Source: an uncultured Gelidibacter sp. (GTDB lineage: Bacteria; Bacteroidota; Bacteroidia; Flavobacteriales; Flavobacteriaceae). From it: a stretch of DNA of 64,000 nt. Shown here piece by piece: positions 17,967 through 26,034 of this stretch. The stretch is from the NCBI RefSeq assembly GCF_947500795.1, contig NZ_CANMTE010000001.1, forward strand, positions 434,001 to 498,000. Direction: 5' to 3'. The translations under genes were made by a program, and so were the position numbers. The notes below the pieces were generated by a model, which worked only from the letters and a program-made list of their open reading frames with translations, ran no database searches and had not been told where the DNA came from. How positions within the stretch are numbered: the first letter of the stretch is position 1; every line of letters begins with the position of its first letter.

Positions 17967-19117
17967 TTAGTCTGCCGTTTTTTCAACATTAAAATGCCTA
18001 TAGCTATCAATACGCCTGTGCCAGCCATGGCCGCTCCAACCCAATCTGCTGATGTGTAGCCGTAACCCATCGCGATAGGTAATCCTGCAAAATAGGCGCC
18101 GGAGGCATTTCCTATATTAAAAGCGCTTTGGTTTAGTGAAGAACCCAATGTTTCCGATCCTTTCGACGCTTTTATGATCAACATCTGTATAGGCGTGGAA
18201 ATTGAAAACGTTACAATTCCTATAATAAAGGTCATTACCAATACCATTATTTTGTCGGAAGCCAAGTAGGCATTGAGCGATAGGGAAATGGCCATACAAA
18301 CCAAGACAAGTGTAACGGTATGTAATGGTGAAAACTTTTCAGTTAGTTTGGCGCCAACAAAATTACCGATGACCATTCCTAAACCTGCTAAAATCATCGC
18401 ATAGGCCACTACGTTTTCAGCATGTCCTGCAACTTCTGTTATTAAAGGTGAGATATAGCTGTACCATGCGAAAAATCCCCCCGTACCAATGGTTGTTAGT
18501 AATATGATGAGCCATAGCTCTAAGCGTTTAAATATTTTTAATTCGCTTAAAAATTTAGTTTCTGACGATTTCTCTAATAAAGGCATCCAGAATTTAACGC
18601 CTAAAACGGCCGCAACACCCACGGCACCAACTAATAGGAATGACATGCTCCAATCGAGATTTTTACCCAAATACGTGCCTAAAGGTACACCGAGAAGGTT
18701 CGCAAAGGTCAGTCCGCTAAACATTATGGCAATACCCTGTGCTTCTTTACCTTTTTTGGATAATTTCCCAGCGACTACTGCACCTATTCCAAAAAATGCA
18801 CCATGAGGTAACCCTGATAAAAAGCGTAATGCCATAAAAGAGTTATATCCTGTGGCAAAAGCTGAAAGCGTATTAAAAACGGTAAACCACAACATGAGCA
18901 CCAATAAAACTTTGTTAGCAGGCCATTTACTTCCAAATCCGGTAAGTATTGGCGCACCAACGACGACACCTAAAGCGTAGGCTGAAATGAAATGTCCAGC
19001 TTCGGGAATGCTAATATGGAATGCATTGGCGACATCGGGTAAAATACCCATGATGACAAATTCCGTTAGTCCTATTCCAAACCCACCAATAGCTAATGAT
19101 AATAAAGCTTTATTCAT
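17939..19117 (-). CDS. MFS efflux transporter (AraJ / DHA1-like)
   Basis: A 392-residue major facilitator with 12 helices. The N terminus MNKALLSLAIGGFGIGLTEFVIMG and the following GILPDVANAFHISIPEAGH are characteristic of AraJ/YdhP-type sugar- or drug-efflux permeases; motif-A and motif-C-like segments (TGFGSKWPANKVLL, LSGLPHGAFFGIGAVVAGKL) are visible. Substrate unknown. I use ATG 19117, not the upstream start at 19186, because a -7 element on this strand at 19154-19161 lies between them. Confidence 0.87.
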   Translation of the reverse strand: MNKALLSLAIGGFGIGLTEFVIMGILPDVANAFHISIPEAGHFISAYALGVVVGAPILTGFGSKWPANKVLLVLMLWFTVFNTLSAFATGYNSFMALRFLSGLPHGAFFGIGAVVAGKLSKKGKEAQGIAIMFSGLTFANLLGVPLGTYLGKNLDWSMSFLLVGAVGVAAVLGVKFWMPLLEKSSETKFLSELKIFKRLELWLIILLTTIGTGGFFAWYSYISPLITEVAGHAENVVAYAMILAGLGMVIGNFVGAKLTEKFSPLHTVTLVLVCMAISLSLNAYLASDKIMVLVMTFIIGIVTFSISTPIQMLIIKASKGSETLGSSLNQSAFNIGNASGAYFAGLPIAMGYGYTSADWVGAAMAGTGVLIAIGILMLKKRQTKNVEKHSFS

Positions 19118-19153
19118 GTCGTAAAAAATTTTTATGCTGAAAAAAATAAGCGG

Positions 19154-19161
19154 CAAAATTA
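19154..19161 (-). promoter_or_regulatory. Putative -7 element for the AraJ-like MFS gene (TAatTTTG)
   Basis: Exact TAnnTTTG on the minus strand, about 36 bases upstream of ATG 19117. It supports the shorter start. Confidence 0.45.
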
Positions 19162-19427
19162 AGGTCTTGCTTGTTGTTGGAAGCACAATTCCTGATAATT
19201 AAAAGTTAATTTGAGAGTTGGTAATATTAGGTTGATTAAATTATGGGAAACACAGTAAAATAGCTGATATTTTAAATATATGTTATTTTTAATAAGCTAA
19301 AAAGCATTTAATAAGTATAACTTTAAAGAAGATCGGTTTTTTATAAAAATCCTTTTAAAATCCCTCTTTAGGGGCGATTTTATGTTAAAATAATCGATAT
19401 TTGTAATTCCCTTAAAAATGAAGATTT
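19162..19427. other. Non-coding gap with a weak hairpin
   Basis: Very AT-rich spacer between the divergent MFS gene and a small membrane protein gene. Around 19357-19382 an imperfect inverted repeat (AAAATCCCTC ... GGGGCGATTTT) stands out. GATATTTG near 19397 is one base off the -7 consensus and could drive the gene at 19428. I see no coding sequence or RNA gene. Confidence 0.5.
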
Positions 19428-19610
19428 ATGTCAATGAATAAAAATACTGTGTTGGCTTGGGCCACAACAATCATGATTATAGTTGGAGTAGCATTAATCG
19501 CTCTTGGCGCATTCAGATATGATGATGTCGCTGGGTACGGCTTTGCATCAGTGGGTATTGGTTTCTTCGCCATTGCCTGGGTTTTCAACGCACTTAAAGG
19601 ACGGGTATAA
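19428..19610 (+). CDS. Small two-helix membrane protein, CAL67264-like
   Basis: A 60-residue protein made of two hydrophobic helices (about residues 8-28 and 35-54) joined by RYDDVAGYG, ending in LKGRV. From memory it resembles the small flavobacterial membrane proteins named after CAL67264; function unknown. ATG 19428 is the first of two nearby in-frame starts (MSMNKN), the second being 19434. It stands alone between the MFS gene and ettA. Confidence 0.65.
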   Translation: MSMNKNTVLAWATTIMIIVGVALIALGAFRYDDVAGYGFASVGIGFFAIAWVFNALKGRV

Positions 19611-19646
19611 CTAATTCACGGTTATCATCTGCAGTCCATACCAAGC

Positions 19647-19671
19647 ATTCAAGCTAGTGTTATGCTTGAAT
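19647..19671 (+). terminator. Hairpin between the small membrane protein gene and ettA
   Basis: A perfect 8-bp inverted repeat (ATTCAAGC at 19647-19654, GCTTGAAT at 19664-19671) with a 9-base loop and only a weak AT-rich tail. It may be a weak terminator or an operator upstream of ettA. Confidence 0.4.
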
Positions 19672-19706
19672 TATAATTGTATAATAACAACTAACTTATT
19701 TTCGAA

Positions 19707-21398
19707 ATGAGCGACGACAAAAAAATAATTTTCTCGATGCGAGGTCTTACAAAGACCTTTAAAGGCGCTGATACGCCAGTCTTGAAAAATATTCACTTGA
19801 GCTTCTTCTACGGAGCAAAAATTGGAATTTTAGGACTTAACGGTTCAGGAAAATCCACTCTTTTAAAAATTATTGCTGGACAGGATAAAAACTATCAAGG
19901 AGACGTCACGTTTCTTCAGGATTATTCTGTAGGATTCTTAGAGCAAGAGCCGCAATTGGATGATGATAAAACGGTAATGGAAGTGGTACGTGAAGGTGCA
20001 GCTGAAACCGTTGCTATTCTTGATGAGTACAATAAAATCAACGATATGTTTGGTTTGGAAGAAGTGTATTCTGATCCGGACAAGATGGAGAAATTGATGA
20101 ACCGTCAGGCCGAATTGCAAGATAAAATTGATGCTTCTGATGCGTGGGAATTGGATACCAAGTTGGAAATTGCCATGGATGCCTTAAGAACTCCAGATGG
20201 CGATAAGAAAATTGGTGTCCTTTCTGGTGGTGAGCGTCGCCGTGTGGCTTTATGTCGTTTACTGTTGCAAGAGCCAGATGTATTGCTCTTAGATGAGCCT
20301 ACCAACCACTTGGACGCAGAGTCTGTGCATTGGTTAGAGCAACATTTATCTCAATATAAAGGTACTATTATTGCCGTAACGCACGATAGGTATTTCTTAG
20401 ATAACGTTGCCGGTTGGATTTTAGAATTGGATAGAGGTGAAGGTATTCCGTGGAAAGGAAACTATTCTTCTTGGTTAGATCAAAAGTCTACACGTATGGC
20501 GCAAGAAAGCAAAACAGCTTCTAAACGTCAAAAAACACTTGAGCGTGAGTTGGAGTGGGTGCGTCAAGGTGCTAAAGGACGTCAAACGAAACAAAAAGCG
20601 CGTTTGAACAACTACGACAAACTGATGAATCAGGATCAAAAACAACTGGACGAAAAATTAGAGATCTACATCCCTAATGGACCACGTTTGGGAACAAATG
20701 TTATTGAAGCCGTTGGCGTCAGTAAAGGTTTTGAAGATAAATTGCTTTATGAAGATTTAAATTTCAACTTGCCTCAGGCAGGAATTGTTGGTGTTATTGG
20801 TCCAAATGGTGCTGGTAAAACCACAATTTTCAAAATGATCATGGGTGAGGAAACTCCAGATAAAGGCGAATTTATTGTAGGCGAAACTGCAAAATTGGCT
20901 TACGTAGATCAAAAACATTCCAATATTGATCCTGAAAAGTCAATCTGGCAAAACTTTAGTGATGAGCAAGAGTTGATTTTGATGGGAGGTAAGCAAGTCA
21001 ATTCAAGAGCATATTTAAGCCGTTTCAATTTCTCGGGAAGTGAGCAAAACAAAAAAGTAAAATTGCTTTCTGGTGGTGAGCGTAACCGTTTGCATTTAGC
21101 GATGACGCTAAGGGAAGAAGGTAACGTATTGCTTTTAGATGAGCCTACTAACGACTTGGATGTTAATACATTAAGAGCGTTAGAGGAAGGTCTTGAAAAC
21201 TTCGCTGGTTGTGCGGTAGTGATTAGTCACGACAGATGGTTCTTAGACAGAATTTGTACGCATATTCTAGCATTTGAAGGTGACTCGCAAGTCTATTTCT
21301 TTGAAGGAAGTTTTAGTGAATACGAAGAAAATAAGAAAAAACGTTTGGGTGGCGATTTGACGCCTAAGCGAATTAAGTATAAAAAGTTAGTACGCTAA
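19707..21398 (+). CDS. ettA: ABC-F protein, energy-dependent translational throttle EttA
   Basis: A 563-residue soluble ABC-F ATPase that binds the ribosomal E site and gates translation according to ATP/ADP. It has two ABC domains: Walker A GLNGSGKST with signature LSGGERRRVALCRLL and Walker B LLLDEPTNHLD, then GPNGAGKTT with LSGGERNRLHLAMTL and LLLDEPTNDLD. Between them lies the charged linker helix (KRQKTLERELEWVRQGAKGRQ...) that contacts tRNA. No transmembrane segment. Length matches E. coli EttA (555). A good terminator follows. Confidence 0.95.
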   Translation: MSDDKKIIFSMRGLTKTFKGADTPVLKNIHLSFFYGAKIGILGLNGSGKSTLLKIIAGQDKNYQGDVTFLQDYSVGFLEQEPQLDDDKTVMEVVREGAAETVAILDEYNKINDMFGLEEVYSDPDKMEKLMNRQAELQDKIDASDAWELDTKLEIAMDALRTPDGDKKIGVLSGGERRRVALCRLLLQEPDVLLLDEPTNHLDAESVHWLEQHLSQYKGTIIAVTHDRYFLDNVAGWILELDRGEGIPWKGNYSSWLDQKSTRMAQESKTASKRQKTLERELEWVRQGAKGRQTKQKARLNNYDKLMNQDQKQLDEKLEIYIPNGPRLGTNVIEAVGVSKGFEDKLLYEDLNFNLPQAGIVGVIGPNGAGKTTIFKMIMGEETPDKGEFIVGETAKLAYVDQKHSNIDPEKSIWQNFSDEQELILMGGKQVNSRAYLSRFNFSGSEQNKKVKLLSGGERNRLHLAMTLREEGNVLLLDEPTNDLDVNTLRALEEGLENFAGCAVVISHDRWFLDRICTHILAFEGDSQVYFFEGSFSEYEENKKKRLGGDLTPKRIKYKKLVR

Positions 21399-21408
21399 TA
21401 CAGAAAAT

Positions 21409-21433
21409 GCCGCTCATTGAGCGGCTTTTTTTT
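21409..21433 (+). terminator. Terminator of ettA
   Basis: GCCGCTC (21409-21415) pairs with GAGCGGC (21419-21425), three-base loop, followed by nine T residues. Confidence 0.9.
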
Positions 21434-21483
21434 TATTTTAAATTATTCTATTCCTTAGTCGAATTAGTGAAGCTTCCTAAAAT

Positions 21484-21717
21484 TTACTTGTTGTCATATA
21501 AATGACCTTCAGTAAAATCTTTATAGCCTTCATCAACTTTAGCTTTAAAAGCATCGCTTTCTGTCAGACGTTTATTTTCAGCCTTAAGTTTGTACATTTT
21601 GATCACAGCTATGGCAATAAAAAACAAAAAAATAGCTGCAGTAATGAGTAAGACTACTGTAAGTTGTTCTGTGCTGACCATCAGAAGTGTATTTAATTTA
21701 TAGTCAATAGCGAACAT
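21484..21717 (-). CDS. Small membrane protein of unknown function
   Basis: A 77-residue protein, or 65 residues if the second in-frame ATG at 21681 is used. One strongly hydrophobic helix (LTVVLLITAAIFLFFIAIAV) is followed by a charged helical tail (KMYKLKAENKRLTESDAFK). The -7 element at 21749-21756 would give a leader of about 25 bases to ATG 21717, so I keep the longer form, though the shorter one has the more natural membrane-protein start. Function unknown. Confidence 0.6.
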   Translation of the reverse strand: MFAIDYKLNTLLMVSTEQLTVVLLITAAIFLFFIAIAVIKMYKLKAENKRLTESDAFKAKVDEGYKDFTEGHLYDNK

Positions 21718-21748
21718 GGTTCAATGCAATTAGATTTGGTTAGGGTAC

Positions 21749-21756
21749 CAAATATA
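21749..21756 (-). promoter_or_regulatory. Putative -7 element (TAtaTTTG) for the small membrane protein gene
   Basis: Exact TAnnTTTG on the minus strand, 31 bases upstream of ATG 21717. Confidence 0.5.
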
Positions 21757-21843
21757 CACTTTTAATTTATTCGGTAACTATTTCATCCTAAAAAAGTTAT
21801 GAAGTCAGTGTGTTTTTAATCGATAGAATTAATCGATAATCTG

Positions 21844-22629
21844 CTATTTATACCACTCCAATTGCACCACTTCTATATCGGAATTTTCCTTCTTTACGAG
21901 CGATTTAAACTGGTTCACATCGCTCATGCCTTCGGTGCCTCTAAAGTGGTAAGGGTATACTTTATTCGGCTTAAAATCTAGTACAGCGCTTGCAGCACTT
22001 TCAACAGTCATTGTGTACGGTAAGTTCATACATACAAAGGCGATATCAATATTTTTAAGTTGTCGCATTTCCGGAATATCTTCAGTATCACCAGAAATAT
22101 AAATTCTTTGTCCGCCAAGAGTTAATACATAACCATTACCTCTCCCTTTTTCATGAAATTTTAAGGCTTCAGGTCTTAAATTATACATCGGAATCGCTTC
22201 AATGGCGTAGTCCTCAAATTTTTTTGTATCGCCATTTTTCATCACCACCAAATTCTTAACCTTAAGTTCAGGCAATTTAACTTTTACCGCTTTCGGAACC
22301 ACTAGAATTGTCGAGTCCAAAGTCATGGCCTGTAAAGTTTTAACATCAAAATGATCGCCGTGAATATCCGTAATCAAAATGTAATTTGGCTTTTCCTGTT
22401 CAGCAAATGCTTCCGTTCCTCCAACAGGATCCACATAAATAACAACATCCTTATGGGCCAAAATCATCGTTGCGTGATTTATCGGAATGATGTTTATGGA
22501 GTCTGGCGCCGTAGTTTTATGCATGTCATTGGCCGTCTCTGAAGCCATTTCAACAACTTTTTCAGTGCTGTTTTTGCAACTACAAAGGAGTAAGATATTA
22601 AGTGCGGCAATAAAGAGTGCTCGTTTCAT
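21844..22629 (-). CDS. Metallo-beta-lactamase-fold lipoprotein
   Basis: A 261-residue protein with a lipoprotein signal (ALNILLLCSCKN, lipid Cys near residue 18), so probably membrane-anchored outside the cytoplasm. The mature part is an UlaG-like metal-dependent hydrolase: NHATMILAHKDVVIYVDP, the metal motif TDIHGDHFD, YISGDTEDIPE, and YPYHFRGTEG. It resembles the UPF0173 protein at 5814 in fold but is exported and otherwise distinct. Substrate unknown. Confidence 0.85.
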   Translation of the reverse strand: MKRALFIAALNILLLCSCKNSTEKVVEMASETANDMHKTTAPDSINIIPINHATMILAHKDVVIYVDPVGGTEAFAEQEKPNYILITDIHGDHFDVKTLQAMTLDSTILVVPKAVKVKLPELKVKNLVVMKNGDTKKFEDYAIEAIPMYNLRPEALKFHEKGRGNGYVLTLGGQRIYISGDTEDIPEMRQLKNIDIAFVCMNLPYTMTVESAASAVLDFKPNKVYPYHFRGTEGMSDVNQFKSLVKKENSDIEVVQLEWYK

Positions 22630-22728
22630 TTTATGGAAATTTATTTCCTTAAATATACTGACTTTTCAACATATTTGAAAAGAGTGTAACAATTTACTAA
22701 TAATCACTACCAATAATTTAAGGAGTAA

Positions 22729-22736
22729 TAATTTTG
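22729..22736 (+). promoter_or_regulatory. Putative -7 element (TAatTTTG) for the AAA+ cluster
   Basis: Exact TAnnTTTG about 68 bases upstream of the first gene of the cluster. No convincing -33 element; medium-length leader. Confidence 0.45.
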
Positions 22737-22804
22737 AAACCGATATTTTTTAACGAAATTGCTACTTACTAAAATATGTCCAACGCACTAAAACAAGTTA
22801 CCCT

Positions 22805-24148
22805 ATGTCTGATGATTTTGATTTATTAGAAACCAATTCCAACGAAAAAACAGGAAAAGTAGATGTCAATTGGGGAAAAGCAATTGATACCATGAAATCT
22901 AAATTGGCTCAAGAAGAAGATCCGCAATCGCGTCAAAAAATTCTGAATGCCACGTTGGATGATGTGGTACATATGGCCGAAAAAGACAGAACTACCTTGT
23001 TGGACGCCATTAAGGATTTAACCGATTATCAGGATGAAGTTGGTATCATATTCGAAAAGTTCTCGTCTCTAAATGCCGATGAACAACGCGTAATAGACGA
23101 GGCTCAGAAAGCTTTAGAACGTGCCCGTATTGAATTGGAAGATGCACGAAACAAACCGGATACTTGGTGGAATAACCTGTGGGGACGTAAAAGCAGAATT
23201 AAAAAAGAAGAACAAGAATTTAAAGAAGCCGAAAAAGTACGCGCAGGAGCTGATAATAAAGCCAAGGCAATGTTTCAGGAGCGTATTGAAAGCGCCGATG
23301 TACAAACCTTGTTAAGCGAATTATCATTTAAGAGTCAAGCTGCAGTTTCTCGCTTAAAAAATAGAGAAGTTGAAATCAAAGAAGTGGAAGATAAACTTCA
23401 AGTGGCGATTGTTGAAGCGACTAAAAATCATACCCGCGCCTTAGAAAAAAAGAAGGAAGTAGAAGGAAAGCTCGATGAAGACTATGCGTTGTTGAGACAG
23501 GCACGTCAGGAATTGGAAGAAATTGTAGATAAACAATCTGCTGATTACGCCCAAGCCGTAGGTAAAGTAACCACGCTAGAGCAAAAAATTGAGGAGTTGG
23601 AAGGTCTTAAAAATGCCTACACCACGCTGGCGGCCAGTAAAGACAGTTTTGTGCACAAGCATAATCTGACCATTAAAGTGTTGACCTCTTTACGCAGCAA
23701 TTTACAAACCCACCGTGCCAAATTAAAAAGTGATACGGAAGAGCGTCTAAAATATTATGACGGTTATGTGGTGGCTTTAAAAGCGCGTACCGATCAGGAA
23801 TTTGCCGCTATTTTAGAACATTTGGGAGTTAAGACCGATGAGCATATTGGCGAAACTTTAGCCTCAATGCATACCGCAAGTGCTAAAGCACGTCAGGAAA
23901 TGATGGAAAACATTCCGGTGCACGAAAAAGTGATGCAAGGTGTATACAGCAGTTATGCTGAGGCTTTACAGGAAATTCGCGCTAAAGACAGCGACATTCA
24001 AAAGAATTTTGCGGAGCGTTATGGCATCGACATGAAAGAGATTTTTGAAGATTACTATAAGGCAGATGCTACCAAACCTTCAGGAACTCCGGAGCCTAGC
24101 AAACCAACGCCTAAACCTGAAAATTCAGGCGACGAGTTGTTATCTTAA
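22805..24148 (+). CDS. Long coiled-coil protein of unknown function, first gene of the AAA+ cluster
   Basis: A 447-residue soluble, acidic, almost wholly helical protein with no signal peptide or membrane helix. Long heptad-rich stretches run from about residue 85 to 310 (for example ARIELEDARNKP, EVEIKEVEDKLQVAI, GKLDEDYALLRQARQELEE). A WWNNLWGRKSR segment interrupts the first coiled coil. The C terminus is a Pro-rich tail (SGTPEPSKPTPKPENSGDE). I do not recognise a family. It begins a same-strand cluster with an AAA+ ATPase; a helical partner plus ATPase could be a remodelling pair (inference only). Confidence 0.75.
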   Translation: MSDDFDLLETNSNEKTGKVDVNWGKAIDTMKSKLAQEEDPQSRQKILNATLDDVVHMAEKDRTTLLDAIKDLTDYQDEVGIIFEKFSSLNADEQRVIDEAQKALERARIELEDARNKPDTWWNNLWGRKSRIKKEEQEFKEAEKVRAGADNKAKAMFQERIESADVQTLLSELSFKSQAAVSRLKNREVEIKEVEDKLQVAIVEATKNHTRALEKKKEVEGKLDEDYALLRQARQELEEIVDKQSADYAQAVGKVTTLEQKIEELEGLKNAYTTLAASKDSFVHKHNLTIKVLTSLRSNLQTHRAKLKSDTEERLKYYDGYVVALKARTDQEFAAILEHLGVKTDEHIGETLASMHTASAKARQEMMENIPVHEKVMQGVYSSYAEALQEIRAKDSDIQKNFAERYGIDMKEIFEDYYKADATKPSGTPEPSKPTPKPENSGDELLS

Positions 24149-24180
24149 TAGTAAAGCTGAATAGGGTTGATGTTTAATTT

Positions 24181-24262
24181 GGGCGTTCCCACGCAAAAAA
24201 GCGTGGTCAGGTTTTCCGCTGTATCTTTTTTCTGAAATAGAAAAAAGGATGCCGCTGCAACA
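24181..24262 (+). repeat. Hairpin-rich REP-like element
   Basis: Two hairpins in tandem: CCACGC-AAAAAA-GCGTGG (24189-24206) and an A/T-rich stem ATCTTTTTTCT / AGAAAAAAGGAT (about 24222-24250), flanked by direct repeats CCGCT (24216, 24253). The composition is more GC-rich than the surrounding spacer. I believe similar elements are frequent in Bacteroidota genomes, from memory only. Confidence 0.6.
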
Positions 24263-24340
24263 CTTAACGCAACTCCAGATTGAAAATGCAATTTAGGCTT
24301 ACAATACTAAACCTTCAATATTCATTTTAACCATACTAAA

Positions 24341-25393
24341 GTGTCCATAAATCACATTGTAACACCATTAGATTCTGCCTACCTCGATTCTAAGTCGCAG
24401 TATGTATTCTATCATAAAATGGTCGATTTTGCTTTAAAGGAATTAATTGTAACTGCGCAACAAAATCAGTTGTGTACCACGCAAGAGATAATTTTCTTTA
24501 AACAATATGCTGATTTGCTGTTGTATTCTATTGAAGCCATGCGTGTCAAATACATGTATGACGAAGAGGAACATATGAGAGTGGATTTAACGGAGTCTGG
24601 TTTTCCTAATTATTTAGAGTTCCGTTATCTTTTTAACGATTTGTCTTTAAAAGAGAATTACGTCAATAAACTCAAAGATGTTAGTGAACTTCAGGAAGAA
24701 TTTTTAGACACCTTATTGAGGAAAAAAGAACCCGTGAGCAGAACCAAATTGTTCCAAGCGGCTTCAATTGTGTATTACACATCTGTAGAACAAAAATTTA
24801 TTTTCAATCGGTTTGTTCAAGGTAAGATCATTAAGGCGCCTGAAGGTTCTGAAGGCGCATTTATGACCAGTTGGAGTTTCTTTGATGTGGGTTGCAACCG
24901 TCCATTTGTGTGCTATATGTATTTCGATTTTGAGGGTAGTAACATAGATTCCGTCAAAGAACTGGTATATGAAGTGCTTAAAACCACTGCAGATAGAGAA
25001 ATGAATCTGGATGTAATGGCCTACGGCATTGATAGAAAATTAAAAGACATCAAACCAAAACACATCAAACGTATCGATTTAGGGCCTTTCCATAACGTGT
25101 TTGCTAAAGATGAAAACCTGATTACTCATACCATATTAGAAAGTATTGCAGCAAAAGATGTGCCTTTAGAATCGTATGTTTTATCATTAAAAATTGATGA
25201 AGTGTCGTCCGGAGGCGAATTCTCAGAAGGCGGTTATTTTTCAAAGCAAACCTTACAACGATGGAACCAACCCGACAATAAAAGTTACGTATTGGCCCCG
25301 CATCGCATCATTCAATTGCTATATAGTAAAAGACCAGAAATTATGAATGGATTGGCAAAACCGCCTATTCAGATTGCGGATATGAAAAATTGA
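24341..25393 (+). CDS. Conserved-looking protein of unknown function in the AAA+ cluster
   Basis: A 350-residue soluble protein with no signal peptide. It uses GTG 24341 as the only reasonable start; no nearby in-frame ATG precedes the well-formed N terminus MSINHIVTPLDSAYLDSKSQYV. The N-terminal half is helical; the middle contains the Phe/Cys-rich segment SFFDVGCNRPFVCYMYFDFEG; the C terminus ends APHRIIQLLYSKRPEIMNGLAKPP. No catalytic motif is recognised. Its stop codon is the first base group of a heptanucleotide array. Same strand as the coiled-coil and AAA+ genes. Confidence 0.72.
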   Translation: MSINHIVTPLDSAYLDSKSQYVFYHKMVDFALKELIVTAQQNQLCTTQEIIFFKQYADLLLYSIEAMRVKYMYDEEEHMRVDLTESGFPNYLEFRYLFNDLSLKENYVNKLKDVSELQEEFLDTLLRKKEPVSRTKLFQAASIVYYTSVEQKFIFNRFVQGKIIKAPEGSEGAFMTSWSFFDVGCNRPFVCYMYFDFEGSNIDSVKELVYEVLKTTADREMNLDVMAYGIDRKLKDIKPKHIKRIDLGPFHNVFAKDENLITHTILESIAAKDVPLESYVLSLKIDEVSSGGEFSEGGYFSKQTLQRWNQPDNKSYVLAPHRIIQLLYSKRPEIMNGLAKPPIQIADMKN

Positions 25394-25454
25394 GTAGGCA
25401 GCAGGCAGTCTTCAGTAGGCAGTAGGCAGTATACAGTAGGCAGTAAACAGTTTG
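25392..25454 (+). repeat. Heptanucleotide array, inverted orientation (CAGTNNN, 9 units)
   Basis: Nine contiguous 7-base units, mostly CAGTAGG, starting within the stop codon of the gene at 24341. The core CAGT is the reverse complement of the ACTG core in the next array, so the two can pair. Confidence 0.85.
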
Positions 25455-25505
25455 TAAAGAAAGAAGATTAAACTTATGATGAACACTATAGATTGAAAAC
25501 CAAAT

Positions 25506-25582
25506 ACTGAACACTGAACACTGAACACTGAACACTGAACACTGAAGACTGAAGACTGAACACTGAAGACTGAAGACTGAAA
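25506..25582 (+). repeat. Heptanucleotide array (ACTGAAC/ACTGAAG, 11 units)
   Basis: Eleven nearly perfect units: five ACTGAAC, then ACTGAAG and ACTGAAC mixed, ending ACTGAAA. It stops 15 bases before the four-helix-bundle gene. Confidence 0.95.
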
Positions 25583-25597
25583 ATTTTACAAAATAAA

Positions 25598-25963
25598 ATG
25601 AGTTTTAAAAAGCTAATGGCATATCAAAAAGGATTTGATTTAGCGATGGAAATTTTTCATCTGACCAAAGGCTTTCCTAATTCAAAGCAGTTCATGTTGA
25701 CATCTCAAATGGTGCGATCGAGTAGAGCGGTATGTTCGGCGATTGCTGAAGCTTACCGGAAGAGACCATATGAAAAGCATTTCAAAAGCAAATTGACTGA
25801 TGCTGACAGTGAGAATTCCGAAACACAGTTATGGTTGGATTTTGCATTCGCTTGTCATTATATTGATGTGCAAAAGAGAGCAGCGTTACAATTGAAAAGT
25901 GAAGAAATTGGAAAACTCTTGAATTATATGATAAATCATCCAGAAAAGTTTGGATCTAATTAA
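25598..25963 (+). CDS. Four-helix-bundle protein of the 23S rRNA intervening-sequence (IVP/S23) family
   Basis: A 121-residue all-helical protein with the family pattern: FKKLMAYQKGFDLAMEIFHLTKGFP, then LTSQMVRSSRAVCSAIAEAYRKR, then DADSENSETQLWLDFAFAC. Relatives are encoded in rRNA intervening sequences of some bacteria and as Avd accessory proteins of diversity-generating retroelements, but many stand alone in Bacteroidota with unknown function. It is bounded by heptanucleotide arrays 15 and 16 bases away on the two sides, and it interrupts the otherwise continuous AAA+ cluster, which suggests a later insertion. Confidence 0.88.
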   Translation: MSFKKLMAYQKGFDLAMEIFHLTKGFPNSKQFMLTSQMVRSSRAVCSAIAEAYRKRPYEKHFKSKLTDADSENSETQLWLDFAFACHYIDVQKRAALQLKSEEIGKLLNYMINHPEKFGSN

Positions 25964-25979
25964 TAACGGCAATCTAAAA

Positions 25980-26021
25980 ACTGAAGATTGAAGACTGAAG
26001 ACTGAAGACTGCCAACTGAGG
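25980..26021 (+). repeat. Heptanucleotide array (6 units) between the IVP and AAA+ genes
   Basis: ACTGAAG, ATTGAAG, ACTGAAG, ACTGAAG, ACTGCCA, ACTGAGG in register, ending 13 bases before the AAA+ ATG. Same core and orientation as the array at 25506. Confidence 0.9.
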
Positions 26022-26034
26022 ACTTATAAAAACT

